Shown piece after piece: positions 8,423-17,735 of a stretch of 64,000 nt of DNA. The notes below the pieces were generated by a model. It saw nothing but the letters and a program-made list of their open reading frames with translations, searched no databases and had not been told where the DNA came from. A program made the translations under genes and the position numbers. This DNA is from Accumulibacter sp. (GTDB lineage: Bacteria > Pseudomonadota > Gammaproteobacteria > Burkholderiales > Rhodocyclaceae): assembly GCF_036625195.1 (NCBI RefSeq), contig NZ_JAZKUG010000001.1, forward strand, positions 2,170,001-2,234,000, read 5' to 3'. How positions within the stretch are numbered: the stretch's first letter is position 1; each line of letters opens with the position of its first letter.

Positions 8423-9865
8423 ATGAGCACGCGAATTTGCGCCAGCCGACCCGATCCCGATCGCGTCCTGGTGGACATCGCCGACTACGTCCTCGACTAC
8501 CCGGTCGACTCGCGCGCTGCCCTCGAGACGGCGCGCTACTGCCTGATCGATGCCCTCGGCTGCGCGCTCGAAGCGCTCGACTATGCAGCCTGCAGCCGGC
8601 TGCTCGGACCGGTGGTTCCCGGCACCGTGGTGCCGAACGGCGCCTGCGTTCCCGGTACGGACTATCGGCTCGATCCAGTGCGGGCGGCGTTCAACATCGG
8701 TACCATGATCCGCTGGCTCGATTTCAACGACACCTGGCTGGCCGCAGAATGGGGGCACCCTTCCGACAATCTCGGTGGCATCCTCGCCGTCGCCGACTGG
8801 CTGTCGCGCAGCCGCGTCGCGCAGGGCGAGGCGCCGTTGCGGATGCGGCAGGTGCTCGAGGCGACGGTCAAGGCCTACGAGATCCAGGGCATCCTGGCAC
8901 TCGAGAACAGCTTCAATCGCGTCGGGCTCGATCATGTGGTGCTCGTCAAGGTGGCGACGGCGGCGGTTTGTTGCTGGCTGCTCGGTGGCGATCGTGGGCA
9001 GATCATCAACGCGCTCTCGCAGGCCTTCGTCGATGGCCAGCCGCTGCGCAGCTACCGCCACGCGCCGAATACCGGCTCACGCAAGTCCTGGGCGGCGGGC
9101 GACGCGACTGCCCGCGGCGTCTTCCTGGCCCTGCTGTCGTGTCAGGGCGAGATGGGTTACCCGGCGGTCCTGACGGCGCCGAAATGGGGCTTCTATGACG
9201 TGCTCTTCCGCGGCCAGGCGTTCCGCCTGCTGCGACCCTACGGCAGTTACGTCATCGAGAACATCCTCTTCAAGATCAGCTTCCCGGCCGAGTTCCATGC
9301 GCAGACGGCGGTCGAATGTGCGCTCGAGCTGCACCCGCAGGTCGCCGGGCGTTGGCAGACGATCGAGCGCGTGTTCATCCGCACGCACGAGTCGGCGCTG
9401 CGCATCATCGACAAGCAGGGCCCGTTGCACAATCCCGCCGACCGCGACCACTGCCTGCAGTACATGGTCGCCGTCGCCCTGCTCAGGGGCCGCCTGACGG
9501 CCGCCGATTACGAGGACGACGCGGCCGCGGATCCACGCATCGACCCATTGCGCGCCCGAATGGTCGTGAGCGAGGAGCCGAGGTTTTCAGCCGACTATCT
9601 CGACCCGGGCAAACGTTCGATTGCCAACGCGCTGCAGGTTTTCTTCACCGACGGCAGCCGGACGCCGGAAGTGACCATAGAATACCCGCTCGGCCACTGC
9701 CGCCGGCGCACCGAAGGCATTCCGGTGCTCGTCGAGAAGTTCAGGACCAATCTCGCCCGCCGGTTCCCGGCTGCGCAGCAGGCGCGCATCGAGGAGTCCT
9801 CGCAGGATGTTCGGCAACTTGGGGAGATGGCGGTCAACGCTTACCTTGACCAGTATGTGCGCTGA
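8423..9865 (+). CDS. prpD: 2-methylcitrate dehydratase
   Basis: 480 residues, an MmgE/PrpD-family protein of typical length for PrpD (about 483). It dehydrates 2-methylcitrate to 2-methylaconitate. Visible family stretches are DALGCALEAL near residue 50, RWLDFNDTWLAAEWGHPSDN near 95 and the C-terminal PLGHCRRR. It lies 33 bases after prpC and is surely co-transcribed. No prpB or acnD is present nearby; the acnB at 54-57 kb could supply the hydration step. Confidence 0.92.
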   Translation: MSTRICASRPDPDRVLVDIADYVLDYPVDSRAALETARYCLIDALGCALEALDYAACSRLLGPVVPGTVVPNGACVPGTDYRLDPVRAAFNIGTMIRWLDFNDTWLAAEWGHPSDNLGGILAVADWLSRSRVAQGEAPLRMRQVLEATVKAYEIQGILALENSFNRVGLDHVVLVKVATAAVCCWLLGGDRGQIINALSQAFVDGQPLRSYRHAPNTGSRKSWAAGDATARGVFLALLSCQGEMGYPAVLTAPKWGFYDVLFRGQAFRLLRPYGSYVIENILFKISFPAEFHAQTAVECALELHPQVAGRWQTIERVFIRTHESALRIIDKQGPLHNPADRDHCLQYMVAVALLRGRLTAADYEDDAAADPRIDPLRARMVVSEEPRFSADYLDPGKRSIANALQVFFTDGSRTPEVTIEYPLGHCRRRTEGIPVLVEKFRTNLARRFPAAQQARIEESSQDVRQLGEMAVNAYLDQYVR

Positions 9866-9949
9866 GCGGCGGCTGCCGCGTCGCTGGCGAGTGAGCGGCG
9901 TGGTCGTGCACGCGGCAGAGGCCGTCTGATTGCTACCGGAGAATCGAAG

Positions 9950-10138
9950 ATGAGAGGAAACCTTGGCGCCATCGCACTGATCCTGATCGGCGTAGTCGCT
10001 CTGGCGATCAATCTCGGTTTGTTGCAGGTCGATTTCGCTCGCCTGCTGAGCACCTGGTGGCCCCTGCTGCTGATCCTGTTGGGGATCGGCATGTTTCTCG
10101 CCCCGGGTACCGGCGATCGCGGCAGGGGGCAGCGCTAG
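9950..10138 (+). CDS. Small two-helix membrane protein (LiaI/LiaF-TM-like, DUF5668)
   Basis: 62 residues with two hydrophobic helices: GAIALILIGVVALAINLGLL and WWPLLLILLGIGMFLAP, joined by a short loop. The N-terminal glycine-rich helix followed by WWPLLLILLG is the pattern of the DUF5668/LiaF transmembrane region found in many small proteins. Function is unknown. The gene stands alone between prpD and pssA, with a GGAGAATCGAAG leader before the ATG that can serve as ribosome site. Confidence 0.7.
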   Translation: MRGNLGAIALILIGVVALAINLGLLQVDFARLLSTWWPLLLILLGIGMFLAPGTGDRGRGQR

Positions 10139-10227
10139 TGGCGCGACGGGGGCAGGGCGGCTGCGGCACCGCCAGCGGTGCACCGGAGTCGTTGCCCTTG
10201 CCGCTGTCGCCGGGCTGAGCCGTCGCC

Positions 10228-11619
10228 ATGCAGCTGGCCGTGCGATCGACTCTCGCGTCCGCCATGCAGCGCCTGCGCGGCAGACACCGCCAGCTCGCGC
10301 TCGCCGGTCTGCCGGGTGTCGCGGTGGCGGCGGCAGACGTGCGCACCCTCGCGGGTCCGGCCGAGTTCCGGACCGCGCTGCTCGAGCACATCGCACTGGC
10401 GCGGCGGCGGATCATCCTGGCAGCCCTCTACCTGCAGGATGATGCAGCCGGGCGCGAGGTGCTCGCGGCGCTCCACGCCGCCAGGGCGGCGCATCCCGAG
10501 CTGCAGATCGCCGTCTTCGTCGATTGGCATCGGGCCCAGCGCGGACTGATCGGCAAGGTTGCCAGTGCCGGCAACGCCGCCCTGTATGCCGAAATGGCAC
10601 GCCGCCATGGACCGGGGGTGCCGATCCATGGCGTTCCGGTCCAGACGCGCGAGTGGATGGGCGTCATGCACTTGAAGGGCTTCGTCATCGACGACTGCGT
10701 GCTCTACAGCGGCGCCAGCCTCAACGACGTCTACCTGCAGCGGGGCGAGCGCTACCGGCTCGATCGCTACCACCTGATCAGCAGCCGCGCGCTGGCCGAC
10801 AGCATGGCGGCGCTGATGACGCGCGTCCTCGGCAGCAGCGCGGCGGTGTCGCCGCTCGATTGCGAGCCGCGGCAGAAAACTGCTGCGCTGCGTCCGGCGA
10901 TCGGCCGCTTTCGTCGCGTGCTGGCGAAAGCCCGCTACAGCATCGGCGCTCCGGCGGCGGCCGATGACGAGCTGCGCATCACGCCGCTGCTCGGCTTCGG
11001 CGCCCGCGACAACGAACTCAATCGCATGATCCTGCAACTCGTCCAGCGGGCGCGGCGGGACCTCCTGCTGTTCACTCCCTATTTCAATCTCCCGGGCCCG
11101 CTGCGCCGGGCGATCGAGGCCAAGATCGAACAGGGTTGCCGGGTGACGATCATCGTCGGCGACAAGACGGCCAACGATTTCTACATCCCCCCCGACGAAC
11201 CCTTCACGACGATCGGCGCGCTGCCCTACCTCTATGAGGCCAACCTGCGTCGTTTCTGCAAGCAGCACCAGCAAGCCGTCGACCGCGGTGTCCTTGATCT
11301 CCGTCTCTGGCGGCACGGGAATCACAGTTATCACCTCAAGGGGCTGCTCGTCGACGAGGACTACGCATTGCTCACCGGCAGCAATCTCAATCCGCGCGCC
11401 TGGCGCCTCGACCTCGAAAACGGGCTATTGATCCATGATCCGCGGGGCAGCCTGGTCGGCCAGCACCGGCAGGAGATCGAGCGCATCCTGCAGCATTGCC
11501 GCCGCCTCGATAATCACCGTTCGCTCGACTCGATCGCCAGCTACCCGGAGCCGGTGCAACGCATTCTCGCACGCCTGGCGCGCACGCGCGCCGACCGGCT
11601 GCTCAACCAGGTGCTCTGA
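10228..11619 (+). CDS. pssA: CDP-diacylglycerol-serine O-phosphatidyltransferase (PLD family)
   Basis: 463 residues. It is the Gram-negative, phospholipase-D-type phosphatidylserine synthase, the first step to phosphatidylethanolamine. Two HKD-type motifs are visible: MHLKGFVIDD near residue 150 and YHLKGLLVDEDYALLTGSNL near residue 370. Length is close to E. coli PssA (451). The C-terminus (PVQRILARLARTRADRLLNQ) is basic, consistent with peripheral membrane binding. It is a single-gene unit convergent with pepD. Confidence 0.88.
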   Translation: MQLAVRSTLASAMQRLRGRHRQLALAGLPGVAVAAADVRTLAGPAEFRTALLEHIALARRRIILAALYLQDDAAGREVLAALHAARAAHPELQIAVFVDWHRAQRGLIGKVASAGNAALYAEMARRHGPGVPIHGVPVQTREWMGVMHLKGFVIDDCVLYSGASLNDVYLQRGERYRLDRYHLISSRALADSMAALMTRVLGSSAAVSPLDCEPRQKTAALRPAIGRFRRVLAKARYSIGAPAAADDELRITPLLGFGARDNELNRMILQLVQRARRDLLLFTPYFNLPGPLRRAIEAKIEQGCRVTIIVGDKTANDFYIPPDEPFTTIGALPYLYEANLRRFCKQHQQAVDRGVLDLRLWRHGNHSYHLKGLLVDEDYALLTGSNLNPRAWRLDLENGLLIHDPRGSLVGQHRQEIERILQHCRRLDNHRSLDSIASYPEPVQRILARLARTRADRLLNQVL

Positions 11620-11835
11620 GCCGCCAGCGGCCGGGGACTTGCCGCAGCAGTCCCATGCCGAACCGGAACGCCCGCAGCTCGCCGCGAGCCGGCAGCCCCC
11701 AGGCAGACCATTTCTCTTGAACGCGGTCGGCACCGGCGCAGTCATCAAGCCGCCGTTCCGACCGTGGCAGACCGGTTTCCGGATGCTTGCCGCAGGGCAT
11801 GTGCCGGCTGAGCGGCACCGGCAGGTCGTCACGCT

Positions 11836-13314
11836 TCATTGCTGCGGCAGCGCTGCGGTGGCGGCGAGAATCGCTGTCAGCAGCCGCCAGGCATTGCCGA
11901 CGGAGGCGATGTCGACGCACTCGCCCGGTGCGTGCGCACCGCGGATCGTTGGTCCGAAGGAAATCATGTCGAGGTCTGGGTAACGGGCGGCGATCAGGCC
12001 GCACTCGAGGCCGGCATGGATCACCTGCACCTTCGCTTCGTGGCCGAACTCCCGCGCGAAGACCGCTCTGCAGAGGGCGAGCAGTGGCGACTCGCGATTC
12101 GGCGCCCAGCCCGGATAGTGGCCGGCCTGCTCGGCAATCGTCCCCGAGAGGGCAAAGAGACTGACGATCTCTTCGGCCAGCGCGGCACTGCCGCTGTCGA
12201 GCAGAGAACGCACCATGAAGTTGCACGAACCCTCGTCAGCCGTGATGCGCACCATGCCGAGGTTGTTCGACGTCTCTACGACCCCCGGCAGCTGCAGGCT
12301 GTAGCGCCGGACGCCGTGCGGCGCGGCGTGCAGCGAGCGGAGCCAGATCGCTTGCTCGGCGGCCGCCAGCACGCGGTCGGCGGTGGCGGCTTTACAGTCG
12401 ATGCGCAGGCGGTCATCGATGCCGGACAGTTCCTGCCGCAGCCGTGCCTGCCAATGACTCAGGCAGGTCGCCAGCGCCGTTCCGAGGCCGGCTGGCAGCG
12501 CCACCGTCGCCGTCGCTTCGTGCGGCAGCGCATTGCGCGCCGAGCCGCCGACGAAATCAACCAGGCGTAGCGGCCAGCGCTCCTCGATGTCGCGCAGCAC
12601 CCGCACAAGCAGTTTGATGGCGTTGCCGCGCTGGGCATGGATGTCGATTCCCGAGTGCCCGCCGCGCAGGCCCTGAAGTTCGATTCGCCAGACTTCGCAC
12701 GCGGCTGGAAGCCCTTCTGCCTTTGCCGGCCGGTGTACGTTCACGTCGAGGCCACCGGCGCAACCGACGAAGAACTCGCCCCACTCCTCGGTGTCGAGGT
12801 TGAGCAGCAGGTGCCCGCGCAGGAGACTTGGCGCGAGTCCGTGCGCGCCACCCATTCCGTCTTCCTCATCGACCGTCAGCAGCGCCTCGATCGGCCCATG
12901 GTGCACCGAGCCATCCGCCAGCGCGGCAAGGATCAGCGCGACGCCGATGCCGTTGTCAGCACCGAGGGTCGTTTCGTCGGCCACCAGCCAGCCGTCACGG
13001 CACCGCGGCCGGATCGGGTCGCGTGAGAAATCGTGCTGGCTCGGCGGCGTCTTCTGGCAGACCATGTCGAGGTGCGCTTGCAGGATGACGCCAGGCGCCC
13101 GCTCGGCGCCGCGACTCGCCGCCTTGCGCACGAGGAGGTTGCCGGCGGCATCGACGATCGTCGTCAGCCCCCGGCTGCTGGCCCATTGCCGAAGGTTCTC
13201 ACGCAGCGGTCCCTCTCCCTTGGAGTGGCGCGGGGTTCGGCAAAGCGTGGCGAAGTGCTGCCAGACGGCTGCCGGTTGCAGACCGGTGAGGTTGGGGTCG
13301 ATTGCTGCAGGCAT
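11836..13314 (-). CDS. pepD: Aminoacyl-histidine dipeptidase (M20C)
   Basis: 492 residues from the ATG at 13314; the frame is open far upstream but there it lies opposite the PHP-domain gene, so that part is a shadow. PepD cleaves Xaa-His dipeptides in the cytosol. Zinc-site motifs of M20 peptidases are visible: QAHLDMVCQK near residue 85, TLGADNGIGVA near 120, LLTVDEEDGMGGA near 150. The sequence RGGHSGIDIH marks the lid domain. Length matches E. coli PepD (485). Confidence 0.92.
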   Translation of the reverse strand: MPAAIDPNLTGLQPAAVWQHFATLCRTPRHSKGEGPLRENLRQWASSRGLTTIVDAAGNLLVRKAASRGAERAPGVILQAHLDMVCQKTPPSQHDFSRDPIRPRCRDGWLVADETTLGADNGIGVALILAALADGSVHHGPIEALLTVDEEDGMGGAHGLAPSLLRGHLLLNLDTEEWGEFFVGCAGGLDVNVHRPAKAEGLPAACEVWRIELQGLRGGHSGIDIHAQRGNAIKLLVRVLRDIEERWPLRLVDFVGGSARNALPHEATATVALPAGLGTALATCLSHWQARLRQELSGIDDRLRIDCKAATADRVLAAAEQAIWLRSLHAAPHGVRRYSLQLPGVVETSNNLGMVRITADEGSCNFMVRSLLDSGSAALAEEIVSLFALSGTIAEQAGHYPGWAPNRESPLLALCRAVFAREFGHEAKVQVIHAGLECGLIAARYPDLDMISFGPTIRGAHAPGECVDIASVGNAWRLLTAILAATAALPQQ

Positions 13315-13461
13315 CGTGCGCGGTCTCCACGCAAAGGAGGCGGCAGCGGCCGGCTGCCCCGGGGCGGCGGCAAGGATACCCAAGAGGATGCTGTTCTGCC
13401 AGCCTTGCGGTCGCGCGGCGCGCGTGCGTCCGGCGGGTCGGGCGGTCCGGCGAGGCTGCTG

Positions 13462-13470
13462 TGCTATGAT
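13462..13470 (+). promoter_or_regulatory. Extended -10 promoter of the PHP-domain gene
   Basis: TGCTATGAT matches an extended -10 element and lies 37 bases before the GTG start; no convincing -35 is visible. Confidence 0.45.
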
Positions 13471-13506
13471 GCGCAGTTCTGCCGCATCCCAAGGACCTTT
13501 CCCGTC

Positions 13507-14337
13507 GTGCCCAACTGCGATCTGCATTGCCATTCCACCTGTTCGGACGGACTTCTGGCGCCGGCGGAGCTGGTTCGTCGGGCGGCTGAGAACGGTGTCG
13601 ACATGCTGGCGCTGACCGATCACGATGACATCGCCGGCCTGTCGCTGGCGCGGTCGGCGGCAGTCGAGGCCGGCTTGAGCCTGGTCAATGGCGTCGAGAT
13701 CTCGATCGAGTGGGAGGGTCTGCAGATCCATGTGCTTGGCTTCGCCTTCGATGCTGCCGATGCCGTGCTCAACGCCGGTCTGCAGTCGGTCCGCTCGGGG
13801 CGCATCGCGCGCGCCCGGCGGATGGCGGCCGAGCTGGCGAAGGTCGGCATCGACGGATCCTTTGATGGCGCGATGCGTCTGGCCGCCAACCCGAGCCTCG
13901 TCAGTCGGGCGCATTTTGGCCGCTATCTGGTCGAGCGCGGGGTTTGCAAGGATCTGCGCAGCGTCTTCGAGTCGTATCTGGTTCCCGGCCGGCCGGGTTA
14001 TGTCGATCATCGCTGGGCGACGCTCGCCGACGCGCTGGGCTGGATTCATGGCGCCGGCGGCGTCGCGGCGGTGGCGCATCCGGGGCGCTACAAGCTGTCG
14101 CGCGGCGACATGCGACGCTTCCTGGACGAGTTCCGGGAACTCGGCGGACAGGCGATCGAGGTCATGTCGGGCAGTCACACGCCGGAGCACGTCGATCTCT
14201 ATTCGCGGCTGGCGAAGGAATACGGCTTCGCCGCATCGCGGGGATCGGATTTCCATGGCCCGGGTGAGAGCTACGTCGATCTCGGGCGGCTGCCGCCGCT
14301 GCCCGACGGATTGCAGCCCGTCTGGCAGCTGTTCTGA
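13507..14337 (+). CDS. PHP-domain 5'-3' exoribonuclease, RNase AM (TrpH/YciV family)
   Basis: 276 residues from the GTG at 13507, which places the metal-binding HCHSTCSDG motif at residues 7-15 as in the family. The other PHP motifs are LTDHDD near 38, NGVEIS near 64 and a C-terminal SRGSDFHGPGE. E. coli YciV/RNase AM removes nucleotides from the 5' ends of short RNAs and matures rRNA; the same role is inferred here. The next gene encodes YciO, and the yciV-yciO pairing is conserved in proteobacteria. Confidence 0.88.
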   Translation: MPNCDLHCHSTCSDGLLAPAELVRRAAENGVDMLALTDHDDIAGLSLARSAAVEAGLSLVNGVEISIEWEGLQIHVLGFAFDAADAVLNAGLQSVRSGRIARARRMAAELAKVGIDGSFDGAMRLAANPSLVSRAHFGRYLVERGVCKDLRSVFESYLVPGRPGYVDHRWATLADALGWIHGAGGVAAVAHPGRYKLSRGDMRRFLDEFRELGGQAIEVMSGSHTPEHVDLYSRLAKEYGFAASRGSDFHGPGESYVDLGRLPPLPDGLQPVWQLF

Positions 14338-14354
14338 ACGGGCAGGATGCGGCG

Positions 14355-14981
14355 ATGGCGCAGTACCTCACGATTCATCCCGACAACCCGCAGCAGCGCC
14401 TGCTGCACATGGCGGCCGAGGTCGTCCGTCGTGGCGGCGTCATCGCGTTGCCGACCGACTCGAGCTATGCGCTCGGCTGCCATCTCGGCGACAAGGCGGC
14501 AGTCGAGCGCATCCGAAGTCTGCGCGGCGTCGACGAACGCCACCACCTGACCCTGATGTGCCGCGACCTGTCACAGATCGGCCAGTTCGCACGGGTCGAC
14601 AATGCCCGTTACCGCCTGCTCAAGGCAACGACACCGGGCAGCTACACCTTCATTCTCGAAGGGACGCGCGAGCTGCCACGGCGTGTCCTGCACCCGAAGC
14701 GCAAGACGATCGGCCTGCGCGTGCCGGCGCACACGGTGACGCTGGCGCTGCTCGAGGAACTCGGCGAGCCGCTGCTCACCTCGACGCTGATCATCGCCGG
14801 TGACGAGGATCCGCTGACCGAGGGCTGGGAGATCCAGGATCGGCTCGATGCGCAGATCGACCTGATCCTCGATGGCGGCCGCTGTGGCGTCGAGCCGACG
14901 AGCGTCATCGATCTGACCGCGGCGCTGCCGCTGCTGGTTCGCGCAGGCCGCGGCGAGCTGGCGCCCTTTGGCCTCGACTGA
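14355..14981 (+). CDS. yciO: YciO/Sua5-family protein
   Basis: 208 residues of the TsaC/Sua5/YrdC fold, whose best-known members make threonylcarbamoyl-AMP for tRNA t6A. Residues GGVIALPTDSSYALGC near the N-terminus, the basic HPKRKTIGLRVPAH segment and TSVIDLT near the C-terminus are typical. Length and the pairing with the PHP nuclease point to the YciO branch, whose physiological substrate is less certain than that of TsaC. Confidence 0.87.
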   Translation: MAQYLTIHPDNPQQRLLHMAAEVVRRGGVIALPTDSSYALGCHLGDKAAVERIRSLRGVDERHHLTLMCRDLSQIGQFARVDNARYRLLKATTPGSYTFILEGTRELPRRVLHPKRKTIGLRVPAHTVTLALLEELGEPLLTSTLIIAGDEDPLTEGWEIQDRLDAQIDLILDGGRCGVEPTSVIDLTAALPLLVRAGRGELAPFGLD

Positions 14982-14991
14982 GAGAAACCGC

Positions 14992-15645
14992 ATGGATTCC
15001 CTGATCCAGACCATCGCCATTGCTGCCTTGCCGGTGATCCTGGCGATCACGCTGCACGAGGCGGCACACGGTTACGCCGCGCTGCATTTCGGCGATCCGA
15101 CGGCGTGGCAGGAGGGCCGCATCACGGCCAATCCCCTGAAACACATCGATCCGGTGGGAACGATCCTGGTGCCGGCGATCATCCTCCTGCTGTCTACCGG
15201 CGGCATCCTGTTCGGCTGGGCGAAGCCGGTGCCGGTCAACTTCGGGCGCCTGCGGCACCCGAAGCGCGACATGCTGTGGGTGGCGGCAGCCGGGCCCGCG
15301 GCCAATCTCGCCATGCTGCTCTTCTGGGCGGCGCTGCTCAAGCTCGCCTGGCTGCTGCCGCTCAACTTCTTCAGCCTGCCGATGTCGCGCATGGCGGAGG
15401 TCGGCATGACGATCAATCTCGTGCTGATGGTGCTCAACCTGTTTCCGCTGCCGCCTCTGGACGGTGGTCGCATCGCCATCAGCCTGCTGCCGCCGGCGGC
15501 GGCTTGGCGCTTTGCCCAGATCGAGCGCTTCGGTTTCCCGATCCTCTTGTTGCTGCTGTTCACCGGCATCCTCGGCTCGCTGCTGACGCCGGTGATGCAG
15601 CTCGTCGGCGGGCTTGTCGGCTTGCTTTTCCAACTCCCTTCCTGA
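14992..15645 (+). CDS. Site-2-type membrane metalloprotease (M50)
   Basis: 217 residues from ATG 14992. Five or more hydrophobic segments are visible. The zinc motif HEAAH is in helix 1 and the second motif NLFPLPPLDGGRIA is near residue 155, as in compact site-2 proteases. Members cut within membrane helices of substrates such as anti-sigma factors; the substrate here is unknown. It sits between yciO and trpS in a run of same-strand genes, 15 bases before trpS. Confidence 0.88.
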   Translation: MDSLIQTIAIAALPVILAITLHEAAHGYAALHFGDPTAWQEGRITANPLKHIDPVGTILVPAIILLLSTGGILFGWAKPVPVNFGRLRHPKRDMLWVAAAGPAANLAMLLFWAALLKLAWLLPLNFFSLPMSRMAEVGMTINLVLMVLNLFPLPPLDGGRIAISLLPPAAAWRFAQIERFGFPILLLLLFTGILGSLLTPVMQLVGGLVGLLFQLPS

Positions 15646-15660
15646 GCGATCGCAGACAGA

Positions 15661-16863
15661 ATGTACGCAGAAAGAGTCCTCTCCGGGATGCGCCCGACAG
15701 GCAGCCTGCACCTCGGTCATTATCACGGCGTGTTGAAGAACTGGGTCCGGCTGCAGTACGAGTATCCCTGCCTCTTCTTCGTCGCTGACTGGCACGCCCT
15801 GACGACCCAGTATGATGATCCGCACGGCATCGTCGGCGCCGCCCGCGACATGGTCATCGACTGGCTGGCGGCAGGCGTCGACCCGCGGCGGGCGACCCTC
15901 TTCGTGCAGTCGAAGGTACCCGAGCACGCCGAACTGCATCTGCTGCTGTCGATGATGACGCCGCTGGGCTGGCTCGAGCGCGTGCCGACCTACAAGGACC
16001 AGCAGGAAAAGCTCGAGCACAAGGATCTCTCGACCTACGGCTTTCTCGGCTACCCGCTTCTGCAGGCCGCAGACATCCTCATCTACCGTGCCGGCAAGGT
16101 GCCGGTGGGTGAGGACCAGGTGCCGCACATCGAGTTCTCGCGCGAGATCGCGCGCCGGTTCAACCACCTGTACGGTCGCGAGCCCGGTTTCGCGGAGCAG
16201 GTGAGCGAGGCGCTGCGTCGGCTCGGCGCGAAACGCGCGCGCCGCTACGAGGAGTTGCGCACGCACTATCAGGAGCGCGGCGAGCAGGCGGCGATCGAAG
16301 CGGCGCAGCGCCTGCTCGACGAGGTGCATGATCTCTCGCATGCCGATCGCGAGCGGCTGTGCGGCCATCTCGAAGGGACTGGCAAGATGATACTCGTCGA
16401 GCCCGGCGCCCTGCTGACGGCGGCCGCCCGCATGCCCGGCCTGGACGGCCAGAAGATGTCCAAGTCCTACGGCAACACCATCACGCTGCGCGAGGATGCG
16501 GCGTCGGTGACGAACAAGCTGCGCCGCATGCCGACCGATCCCGCCCGTGTCCGGCGCAGCGATCCCGGCGAACCGGGCAACTGCCCGGTCTGGCAGTTGC
16601 ATCAGGTGTATTCGGATGAGGACTGCCGTGCCTGGGTGCAGCAGGGCTGTCGCAGCGCCGGCATTGGTTGCCTCGAGTGCAAGCAGCCGGTGATCGACGG
16701 GATCCTGCGCGAGCAGGAACCGATGCGCGAGCGGGCGCAACCCTACCTCGACGATCCGCGCCTGGTCGACGACATCATTGCCGACGGCAGCGGTCGCGCG
16801 CGGCATCTGGCCCGCGAGACGATGCGCGAGGTCCGCCAGGCGATCGGACTGGATTACGCTTGA
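15661..16863 (+). CDS. trpS: Tryptophanyl-tRNA synthetase
   Basis: 400 residues. Class I motifs are visible: TGSLHLGHYHG near residue 13 (HIGH-like) and GQKMSKSYGN near residue 263 (KMSKS). It is longer than E. coli TrpS (334) because of a helical insert near residues 180-250; such long forms are common in betaproteobacteria. The stop overlaps a possible TTG start for scpA, suggesting co-transcription with the scp genes. Confidence 0.95.
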   Translation: MYAERVLSGMRPTGSLHLGHYHGVLKNWVRLQYEYPCLFFVADWHALTTQYDDPHGIVGAARDMVIDWLAAGVDPRRATLFVQSKVPEHAELHLLLSMMTPLGWLERVPTYKDQQEKLEHKDLSTYGFLGYPLLQAADILIYRAGKVPVGEDQVPHIEFSREIARRFNHLYGREPGFAEQVSEALRRLGAKRARRYEELRTHYQERGEQAAIEAAQRLLDEVHDLSHADRERLCGHLEGTGKMILVEPGALLTAAARMPGLDGQKMSKSYGNTITLREDAASVTNKLRRMPTDPARVRRSDPGEPGNCPVWQLHQVYSDEDCRAWVQQGCRSAGIGCLECKQPVIDGILREQEPMRERAQPYLDDPRLVDDIIADGSGRARHLARETMREVRQAIGLDYA

Positions 16864-16889
16864 GCGGTGCCAACGGTGCCGGCGCAGCG

Positions 16890-17735
16890 ATGGGCGACGT
16901 TGCTGCCGTCCTCGAGGAAGGGTCTGCTCTGGCGGAGGATGCGGCCGGACCACTGGCAAGGATCTACGGCGAGCCGCTGGCGGAGTTGCCGCGCGACCTC
17001 TACATCCCGCCGGATGCGATGGCGGTCATGCTCGACGCCTTCGAGGGGCCGCTCGACCTTCTGCTGTACCTGATCCGCAAGGCCAACGTGAACGTCCTCG
17101 ACATCCCGATGGCGCCCTTGACCGACCAGTACCTGCTCTACGTCGAGGCGATGCGCTCACGAAATCTCGAACTGGCCGCCGACTATCTGGTCATGGCGGC
17201 GATGCTGATCGAGATCAAGTCACGCATGCTGCTGCCGCGGCCAAAGGCGCCAGCGGGCGAGGAGGTCGAGGATCCGCGCGCCGAACTGGTGCGGCGCCTG
17301 ATCGAGTACGAGCAGATGAAGCGCGCCGCGCATGCCATCAACGAGCTGCCGCAGGCCGAGCGCGATTTCGACTGGGTCGAGGTCTGGGTCGAGAAGACCC
17401 TGTTGCGGCGTCTGCCGGAGGTCAGCGTGGCGGACCTGCAGAACGCCTGGCGCGGCATCCTGCAACAGGCGAGACTGCACACACACCACCTCGTGCAGCG
17501 CGAGGAACTGTCGGTGCGTGAGCACATGGGCGTCATCCTGCGCCGCCTGCGGGCCGCCGGAGGGTTTGTCGATTTCGTCGACCTTTTCGACGCGAGTCTT
17601 GGCGCGCCGGTGGTGGTCGTCCATTTTCTCGCCCTGCTCGAACTGGCGCGTGAACGCCTCCTCGAGATGACGCAGGCCGAGGCCTTTGCGCCGATCTACC
17701 TGAGGTTGGTCGATGAACACGGTGCCGTCCGCTAA
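16890..17735 (+). CDS. scpA: Segregation and condensation protein A
   Basis: 281 residues from ATG 16890; a TTG overlapping the trpS stop at 16860 is an alternative. ScpA is the kleisin that bridges SMC heads in the chromosome-condensing complex with ScpB. The family N-terminus FEGPLDLLLYLIRKANVNVLDIPM and the segment YLVMAAMLIEIKSRMLLPRP are clear. The gene overlaps scpB by 23 bases. Confidence 0.93.
   Translation: MGDVAAVLEEGSALAEDAAGPLARIYGEPLAELPRDLYIPPDAMAVMLDAFEGPLDLLLYLIRKANVNVLDIPMAPLTDQYLLYVEAMRSRNLELAADYLVMAAMLIEIKSRMLLPRPKAPAGEEVEDPRAELVRRLIEYEQMKRAAHAINELPQAERDFDWVEVWVEKTLLRRLPEVSVADLQNAWRGILQQARLHTHHLVQREELSVREHMGVILRRLRAAGGFVDFVDLFDASLGAPVVVVHFLALLELARERLLEMTQAEAFAPIYLRLVDEHGAVR

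Noticed and set aside
11836..14256. Full 806-codon minus-strand frame including pepD
   Set aside because: Only the last 492 codons are PepD. The upstream 314 codons lie opposite the PHP-domain gene and its promoter and do not look like a protein family.
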